From positions 1 through 36,678 of the IMG/VR virus record IMGVR_UViG_3300008107_000576: a DNA stretch of 36,678 bases. One strand, written 5' to 3'. The position numbers and the translations under genes were made by a program. The stretch comes from a virus. The notes under the pieces were generated by a model. It worked only from the letters and a program-made list of their open reading frames with translations, had not been told where the DNA came from and made no database searches. Within the stretch, counting starts at the first letter, position 1. Each line of letters starts with the position of its first letter. Below, piece by piece: positions 32,674 to 36,678 of this stretch.

Positions 32674-33020
32674 TATAAAAACTTTTTTAAACTGTGAACT
32701 ACCTGACGAAATAAATAGTCTTTGAATTGCTGCTGCATAGGTAAATCCTCAAAAGGTACAATGCAAGGATGCTCTTTTTTGTCAGCATCTTTAACTTCAC
32801 CATATACCCATCCGGTGTCAATTTTTTGCTTCATCCAACTGTTGTGACTTGCATCAGGTCCCGCATTAGGATTCTCCACGTGGAACATCACACCCAATAC
32901 TGCTGACTCTTTTTGCCAAGCCGGTGCTTCGTCCCAAGGTAATTGAGAACTATCTCCCATTGCTAAACAATACTCTTTGTTGATTTCGTGTGCCACTTGG
33001 GCAATGTCTGTTACTGTCAT
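32673..33020 (-). CDS. RyR-domain protein
   Basis: The 115-residue protein is essentially one RyR domain: AHEINKEYCLAMGD at the start, PWDEAPAWQKESAVLGVMFH, NPNAGPDASHNSWMKQK, GWVYGEVKDADKKEHPC and VPFEDLP...QQFKDYLFRQVV. These are the conserved positions of the family named after ryanodine receptors. In prokaryotes RyR domains have been proposed as nucleotide-ligand sensors in conflict systems. Here it lies between groEL and groES, sharing its start base with the groES-side stop. The ligand and role are unknown. The start at 33020 has the AAATTAAATCAA context. Confidence 0.85.
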   Translation of the reverse strand: MTVTDIAQVAHEINKEYCLAMGDSSQLPWDEAPAWQKESAVLGVMFHVENPNAGPDASHNSWMKQKIDTGWVYGEVKDADKKEHPCIVPFEDLPMQQQFKDYLFRQVVHSLKKFL

Positions 33021-33035
33021 TTGATTTAATTTTTT

Positions 33036-33051
33036 GTAGGCTAAAGCCTAC
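33036..33051 (-). other. Intercistronic hairpin after groEL
   Basis: GTAGGC-TTTA-GCCTAC (minus strand) lies 4 nt after the groEL stop and is followed by AAAAAA rather than T, so it is not a terminator. It could protect the upstream message or separate translation of the two genes. Confidence 0.5.
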
Positions 33052-33054
33052 GGA

Positions 33055-34671
33055 TTATTGTTGTTGCTCGTATGTACGAGCCATTGTGATAATTGCATTA
33101 GTGCTTAGGATGGTTACAGCTACACTCACTGCGTTTTGCAATGCTGACCTTGTAACTTTCAACGGGTCAATAACACCCATCTCAACCAAGTCACCCATCT
33201 GTCCGGTCTTTAGGTTGTACCCGTGACCGATAGGTGTTCCATCTTTGTACACATCACTTGGTTTAAGACCTGCGTTAGCAAGTATTTGTTGGAACGGAGC
33301 CATTAGTGCATTACGCATAATAGACATTGCTGCGTCATACTCACGACTATCACTTGGTCCTTCTATATCAACACTCTCATCAAGTAATGCCTTGCCGGCA
33401 CCCGGTAAAATACCTTCCTCAAGTGCTGAACGAACTGCACACACAGCGTCATCAACCCTGTCGTACAACTCTTTCTGCTCAAGGTCAGTCTGACCACCAA
33501 CAAAAATAACACCTATGCCACCTGTAAGTGAGGCAATACGCTCAAGCAAGAAGTCTTTGTCAGCTTTTTTAGTTGCTTCTTTGTGTGCGTCCCACAACTG
33601 ACGAACACGTTCGTCTACAGATTTCTCATCTGACTTAGCGGCACTGCGAATAATGACAGTCTTGTCCTTGCTCACAATCACCTTGCCTGCGTGACCTAAG
33701 TCTCCGTAGTTGATATGGCTTAAATCATCACCCGTCTTCTCACTATAGTAAGTAGCACCCACACTAATCGCAATGTCTTGCATCAACTCGTGCTGCTTAT
33801 AGCCAAAGTTTGGCGGAGGCACAGCTACAACTTTCAAGTTCCCCTTAACTGAGTTCGCTGCAAGTGTATTTACTACGTTTGTGTTACACGGTGAGATGAT
33901 AAGTAGCTTCTTTCCTTCTGAGATAATTGGTTTCAATACGTTCTCAATCTGCAAGATGTTAGCTATCTCCATATCACATACCAAAACCATCACATCTTCA
34001 AAGACACACTCATCTTTCTTTTGGTCATTGATAAACATCGGGCTCAAATACCCTCTGTCAAACTTCAAACCCTTAGTTGTCTCTGCATACGTCTCATTAG
34101 TTTGGCTTCTTTCCACTGTCACAATACCGGTCTTACCCACGTCCTTATACACCTCAGCAATAATGCGACCAATCTCTCTGTCGTTGTTAGCTGAGATAGC
34201 TGCCACGTCAAGTAGCATACTACTACTCACCTTTTTGGCTTTCTTTCTCAACTTGTCCACCACCTTGTTACTAATGTCCACCATATGTCTTAGCACCTCA
34301 GTCCTGTTCATATCTTCTTTGATATGCTCAAGTCCTCCAAGTACCAATCCTTCTGTAAGAACAATAGCCGTGGTCGTGCCATCACCTGCTGATGTAGCTG
34401 TCTTGTCTGCCGCCTCTTTCATCATCTTAACCGCAAGGTTCTCCGATGGGTCAATAAGGTCAATTGACTTAGCAACTGTTACACCATCCTTAGTAACTGT
34501 AATGCCGTGTGTGTGATGCGGACTCTCAATGAGTACAGTGTTACCACTTGGTCCGAGTGTTGACTTAACAGCCTTTGACATCTTAACGACACCACTGATA
34601 AGTTTCTTTCTGCCGTCACTTCCGAACTGTAAATCCTTGGGTGAGTACCCAATTCCTGATGTTTCTACCAT
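33055..34671 (-). CDS. groEL: Phage-encoded GroEL chaperonin (60 kDa type)
   Basis: This 538-residue group I chaperonin has LGPSGNTV (39-46), the ATP-site GDGTTT (96-101), the apical-domain block RGYLSPMFIN (206-215) and RVDDAVCAVRSALEEGILPG (405-424). D408 corresponds to the ATP-hydrolysis Asp (D398 of E. coli). The family's GGG after EEGIxPG is GAG here. The C-terminus ends TYEQQQ with no GGM repeats. The hydrophobic substrate-binding positions are partly changed (M in place of the Y203 equivalent). It forms an operon with its upstream Acb2-like gene and with the RyR and GroES genes downstream. It is likely to help fold virion proteins; cellular origin by transfer is likely. Confidence 0.93.
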   Translation of the reverse strand: MVETSGIGYSPKDLQFGSDGRKKLISGVVKMSKAVKSTLGPSGNTVLIESPHHTHGITVTKDGVTVAKSIDLIDPSENLAVKMMKEAADKTATSAGDGTTTAIVLTEGLVLGGLEHIKEDMNRTEVLRHMVDISNKVVDKLRKKAKKVSSSMLLDVAAISANNDREIGRIIAEVYKDVGKTGIVTVERSQTNETYAETTKGLKFDRGYLSPMFINDQKKDECVFEDVMVLVCDMEIANILQIENVLKPIISEGKKLLIISPCNTNVVNTLAANSVKGNLKVVAVPPPNFGYKQHELMQDIAISVGATYYSEKTGDDLSHINYGDLGHAGKVIVSKDKTVIIRSAAKSDEKSVDERVRQLWDAHKEATKKADKDFLLERIASLTGGIGVIFVGGQTDLEQKELYDRVDDAVCAVRSALEEGILPGAGKALLDESVDIEGPSDSREYDAAMSIMRNALMAPFQQILANAGLKPSDVYKDGTPIGHGYNLKTGQMGDLVEMGVIDPLKVTRSALQNAVSVAVTILSTNAIITMARTYEQQQ

Positions 34672-34675
34672 TTGA

Positions 34676-34999
34676 TTAATATTTGAATGTTAAAACTTTT
34701 ACTACACTCATCTGAGCATTTAAGATTTCTCCAATTGCGTGTTGGAACAATGTCTCATACAATGGTCTATCAGTTCCCATATTGGGATTGTGATACTTTT
34801 TGTTCATCAAGTCAGCCAACTCAGCACATAACTCTTTTGCTCTTTGAACGGAAGGGTCATTACTTGGGTTAAATGTTAATCCAACTAATGCCTCTCCAAA
34901 AGTCAATGTGATTTCTGACTCAGGCATAACGCTGTTTGTACTGTGTGTTTTTAACACTTCTTCGATTGGTTTGTCAATTTTTAATTCAAAATCACTCAT
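34676..34999 (-). CDS. Acb2/Tad1-hairpin-like protein, candidate cyclic-nucleotide sponge
   Basis: The 107-residue product opens with a polar stretch (residues 1-30). LTFGEALVGLTFNPSNDPSV leads into helix 1 (QRAKELCAELADLMNKKY), a 15-residue polar linker and helix 2 (YETLFQHAIGEILNAQMSVVKVLTF). This two-helix pattern, with FNPSxDxxV before helix 1 and AQMxVVKxLT ending helix 2, is what I recall of the Acb2/Tad1 hairpin domain (formerly DUF7681). Its members bind cyclic nucleotides and block CBASS or Thoeris. It is the first gene of the chaperonin operon, behind a TATATTTG box. The ligand is inferred; some family members may have other roles. Confidence 0.55.
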   Translation of the reverse strand: MSDFELKIDKPIEEVLKTHSTNSVMPESEITLTFGEALVGLTFNPSNDPSVQRAKELCAELADLMNKKYHNPNMGTDRPLYETLFQHAIGEILNAQMSVVKVLTFKY

Positions 35000-35034
35000 T
35001 TGATTAAATTTAATTGTTAAATAATAATAAATCT

Positions 35035-35063
35035 CACGCTTTGCGTGCTATTGTACAAATATA
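35035..35063 (-). promoter_or_regulatory. Promoter and leader hairpin of the Acb2-groEL-RyR-groES operon
   Basis: Minus-strand TATATTTG (35056-35063) fits TAnnTTTG, about 57 nt before ATG 34999. The leader contains a CACGC-AAA-GCGTG hairpin (35035-35047). No CIRCE-like inverted repeat is present. Confidence 0.5.
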
Positions 35064-35102
35064 GTCAACTCGTGGTATATTAAGTGGTATTTTAAAAATA
35101 AA

Positions 35103-35137
35103 TTTATACCATAAGGTATAAATCACCCGTTAGGGTG
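35103..35137. repeat. Two adjacent perfect hairpins
   Basis: TTTATACC-ATAA-GGTATAAA (35103-35122) is followed by CACCC-GTTA-GGGTG (35124-35137). They lie upstream of the chaperonin promoter in non-coding DNA. Operator sites or replication-region structures are possible. Confidence 0.5.
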
Positions 35138-35167
35138 TTGGGGATTACACTGCAAATGCTATGGGTA

Positions 35168-35484
35168 ATGTCGGTTTTTCAAACCTCCATGTCGATTTCT
35201 GACGATAATATGTCGATTATGTAAAAGTCGACATTGGCTGAAACGTAATGTGGTAAAGGATTTCACTATGCTTTGGCATAGCAAATGTCTGAAATGCGAA
35301 TAAAATTCCCCTATTACTCTATATATATTTCCCTCCTTTTATTATTTTTTTCCCATATTATTTTCTCTTAAAAATCGACATTTTCGACATTAAAAGAATA
35401 AAGTATTAATAATCAATAAGTTAGAAAAATAAAATCGACATAAAAACGACATAAAATCATGCTATAAATGTCAATATTGACATT
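35168..35484. repeat. Iteron-like ATGTCGA cluster in non-coding DNA (candidate origin or operator)
   Basis: This is the gene-free stretch between 35000 and 35600. ATGTCGAT-type sequences occur at 35189-35196 and 35210-35217. In inverse orientation they are at 35227-35234, 35374-35381, 35383-35390, 35434-35441 and 35445-35452. A variant ATGTCGG is at 35168. The perfect 18-bp palindrome AATGTCAATATTGACATT is at 35467-35484. A CTATGC-TTTG-GCATAG hairpin (35266-35281) and a very AT-rich stretch (35310-35420) lie between. Direct and inverted short repeats beside an AT-rich region are typical of a replication origin; a multi-site operator is the alternative. Confidence 0.5.
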
Positions 35485-35548
35485 AAGTAGTACAAAAACT
35501 GCTTTTGTTATCTGACTACCCATATAAGAAACTAAGTGGTCAGGTAAC

Positions 35549-35583
35549 GAAAAAAGAAAGAGAGCTCAAGATTGAGCCCTCCT
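35549..35583 (-). terminator. Terminator of the 85-aa gene
   Basis: Minus-strand hairpin with arms GAGGGCTCA and TGAGCTCTC around an ATCT loop, followed by TTTCTTTTTT. It lies 26 nt after the stop at 35610. Confidence 0.65.
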
Positions 35584-35609
35584 TATTTACTATAACCACA
35601 AACAAAATC

Positions 35610-35867
35610 TTAGTCCATCTCAGGACCTTCCATCATCTCTGCTTTGATGTTACCCAAGTAAACAGCCTCAGACATCATCTGAACTTTCTCTGCCTTCTTG
35701 ATAACCTTCTTAACCTCAGCAGCCTGTTGAATGCCGGTCTGACCATCAGGACGATTGTTAATCAACATACCACCATTAACAGTCAAACCGAAGTTTGCAC
35801 CGCTCTGTTGGTATATGCTGTTTGACAAGTCTTTCTTGTAAACAGAATTTCCAAATTTTAGTTTCAT
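35610..35867 (-). CDS. 85-residue small protein, unknown function
   Basis: I chose ATG 35867 (MKLKFGNSVYKKDLSNSIYQ), because the upstream extension to 35915 has no family-like sequence and this start follows an A-rich stretch. The N-terminal half is polar with NFGLTVNGGMLINNRPDGQT. The C-terminal half is helical (AAEVKKVIKKAEKVQMMSEAV) with an acidic tail (MMEGPEMD). It stands alone between the iteron region and the G/C island, with its own terminator. It could be an origin-associated or early regulatory protein; no family is recognised. Confidence 0.55.
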   Translation of the reverse strand: MKLKFGNSVYKKDLSNSIYQQSGANFGLTVNGGMLINNRPDGQTGIQQAAEVKKVIKKAEKVQMMSEAVYLGNIKAEMMEGPEMD

Positions 35868-36039
35868 AATAATTGTTTTAAAACGAATGCGAAATATTTC
35901 AGGGTAAAGATACAAATTTTATCAAATGGTTTTAGTGTTGGGGCTATATAGCGGTTTGACGTTGCGGCTCGCAAAACGAAAACGACTTTTTTTTGATGGG
36001 GTGGGGGTCTGTTTTGATTCGTCCTTGTCTGATTTTTTA

Positions 36040-36178
36040 GCTTTTCCTGTAGCCGTCCTGTATGGCTGCAGTGACCCGCTACATAGTGACCGCCTCCCAC
36101 GTCCTCCCCCGTTACCGCTCACCTCGTCCGCTCCGCTCCCCGTTACCGCCTCCGCTCCCCCGCTCCCCCCGATAAAAT
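36040..36178. other. C-rich island with G-quadruplex potential on the minus strand
   Basis: The stretch from 35868 to 36397 holds no convincing gene. From about 36080 the plus strand is a run of C-tracts (CCCGTTACCGC occurs twice, then CTCCCCCGCTCCCCCCG). The minus strand therefore carries several G4-G6 tracts with short spacers. Upstream, GGGGTGGGGG (near 36000) is on the plus strand. This contrasts sharply with the AT-rich surroundings. Confidence 0.6.
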
Positions 36179-36179
36179 A

Positions 36180-36195
36180 GTGTCTTCGAAGACAC
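36180..36195. repeat. 16-bp palindrome GTGTCTTCGAAGACAC, copy 4
   Basis: Fully symmetric version of the dispersed palindrome (C in place of T at the centre), at the edge of the G/C island. Confidence 0.8.
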
Positions 36196-36204
36196 AAAGC
36201 ACAA

Positions 36205-36229
36205 AGAAAGGGGGCTTTACCCCGCCCCC
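36205..36229. other. Strong GC hairpin, terminator-like on the minus strand
   Basis: GGGGGC (36210-36215) pairs with GCCCCC (36224-36229). On the minus strand it is followed by TTTCTTTGTG. It may stop transcription entering the island from the right. A weaker AGGGCT/AGCCCT hairpin lies near 36262-36280. Confidence 0.45.
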
Positions 36230-36326
36230 GTATATTTCCCGTCTAAATTTTGCACATATCACAGGGCTACCTCAAGCCCTTTAGACACAGGATAAAAAAA
36301 ATATTTTTAAAAAAGATTCATTTTTA

Positions 36327-36357
36327 TTTGGTGATATAAAACATTAGACTATATTTG
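36327..36357 (+). promoter_or_regulatory. Strong Bacteroidota-type promoter
   Basis: TTTG (36327-36330), a 19-nt spacer and TATATTTG (36350-36357) give an exact match to the consensus. The start codon follows 40 nt later at 36398. It opens a plus-strand gene block leading out of the window. Confidence 0.75.
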
Positions 36358-36397
36358 TGAAAGATTTAGACAATTATTAATCAAAATTTAATCAAAA

Positions 36398-36678
36398 ATG
36401 AATCAGTTACTAAGCATTGAACAGGCTTTCCTAAGCCTCCCACAGGTCAAACAGGCTTTGAACCTACAGGAAATTAGGAGCGTACAAAGAACCATCACAA
36501 ACGCTAAAAAGAAGAAATTTGAACAGACGCTCACCCTGTCGAAATTAGTGGTGAAGGCGGTAGAGTGGTTTTCGTCTGAAGAGGGCAAAAATGCCTGTAG
36601 TGAAGAGGGCATAACGTGGAGCAATGAAGAGATAGGGCAAAAGGTTTTCGGATGGCAAAAAAGTTTTTTCTACAAAGT
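36398..36678 (+). CDS. Plus-strand protein truncated by the window edge, unknown function
   Basis: The frame from ATG 36398 is open to the right edge (93 codons). It starts MNQLLSIEQAFLSLPQVKQA. A basic helical part follows (RTITNAKKKKFEQTLTLSKL), then VVKAVEWFSSEEGKNACSEE and EEIGQKVFGWQKSFFYK. The start has the TTTAATCAAAA context and a strong promoter. As the first gene of an opposite-strand block next to iteron-like repeats it might be an early replication or regulatory protein. That is position only, and I do not recognise a domain. Confidence 0.6.
   Translation, partial: MNQLLSIEQAFLSLPQVKQALNLQEIRSVQRTITNAKKKKFEQTLTLSKLVVKAVEWFSSEEGKNACSEEGITWSNEEIGQKVFGWQKSFFYK

Noticed and set aside
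33992-34007. Fifth copy of the GTGTCTTTGAAGACAC palindrome in groEL
   Set aside because: Only 13 of 16 bases match and the second arm is lost, so it is not counted.
34999-35100. CIRCE operator upstream of groEL operon
   Set aside because: No TTAGCACTC-N9-GAGTGCTAA-like inverted repeat is present; the only leader structure is a short CACGC/GCGTG hairpin.
35864-36197. Open frames on both strands in the G/C-rich island
   Set aside because: Composition is repeated Gly/Arg or Pro/Ser caused by C-tracts, and the frames have no start context.
1-36678. tRNA genes
   Set aside because: No cloverleaf with a GTTCRANNC-type T-arm was recognised by eye in the gene-free stretches; a tRNA scan would settle it.

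Overview
The window is a phage genome fragment. It most likely comes from a crAss-like (Crassvirales-type) podovirus that infects an aquatic Bacteroidota host. Three things support this. (1) The packaging and virion genes from 13.6 kb down to position 1 (small-terminase-like, TerL, portal, scaffold-like, major capsid, ring/adaptor proteins, giant muzzle-like tail protein) match the crAss-like module in order and in remembered signatures: VTGLNEARDG and NTATRHIL in the portal, CTLGANNF in the capsid, KLGGFDPYMNEYVL in the tail protein. (2) Promoters look like the Bacteroidota type TTTG-N19-TAnnTTTG, the best being at 36327-36357, and starts carry an A-rich TTAAATCAAATG context instead of a Shine-Dalgarno. 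(3) The DNA is AT-rich. No tRNA, rRNA, integrase, transposase or CRISPR was seen.

Layout. All but two supported genes are on the minus strand. 1-11.1 kb: virion structure (tail protein open at the left edge, two ring-type proteins, a conserved 247-aa protein, capsid, scaffold-like protein, portal). 11.1-13.6 kb: terminase. 13.6-17.6 kb: a tightly overlapping run of accessory genes feeding into the terminase (GT9-like glycosyltransferase, sulfotransferase, APS-kinase-like P-loop kinase, HIGH-type nucleotidyltransferase, DUF2061 membrane protein, a possible double GroES-fold protein, a 2OG-Fe(II) oxygenase-like protein). 17.6-27.2 kb: receptor-binding locus dominated by a 2907-residue fibre with an array of about 95 YadA-like 15-residue repeats and a C-terminal S74 chaperone. 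27.3-28.7 kb: lysis cassette (holin candidates, M15 endolysin, unimolecular spanin). 28.7-31.9 kb: an island of tiny, mostly basic proteins. 31.96-32.4 kb: a lone plus-strand winged-helix-like gene. 32.4-35.0 kb: four-gene operon: Acb2/Tad1-hairpin-like protein, GroEL, RyR-domain protein, GroES. 35.0-36.4 kb: regulatory region with ATGTCGA iteron-like repeats, hairpins, one small gene, a G/C-rich island and a strong plus-strand promoter driving a gene that runs off the right edge.

How it may work together. The chaperonin pair could fold the capsid or the very large fibre. The Acb2-like protein could sequester cyclic-nucleotide alarms, with the RyR protein as a second possible nucleotide binder. 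The kinase, sulfotransferase and glycosyltransferase could modify a surface glycan. These roles are inferred from family and context.

Quality warning. Four loci have broken reading frames: portal, capsid N-terminus, sulfotransferase and the 100-residue gene after the fibre. Two are single extra bases in 5-base homopolymers; the portal and capsid breaks look like lost segments. Assembly or sequencing error is as likely as biology.
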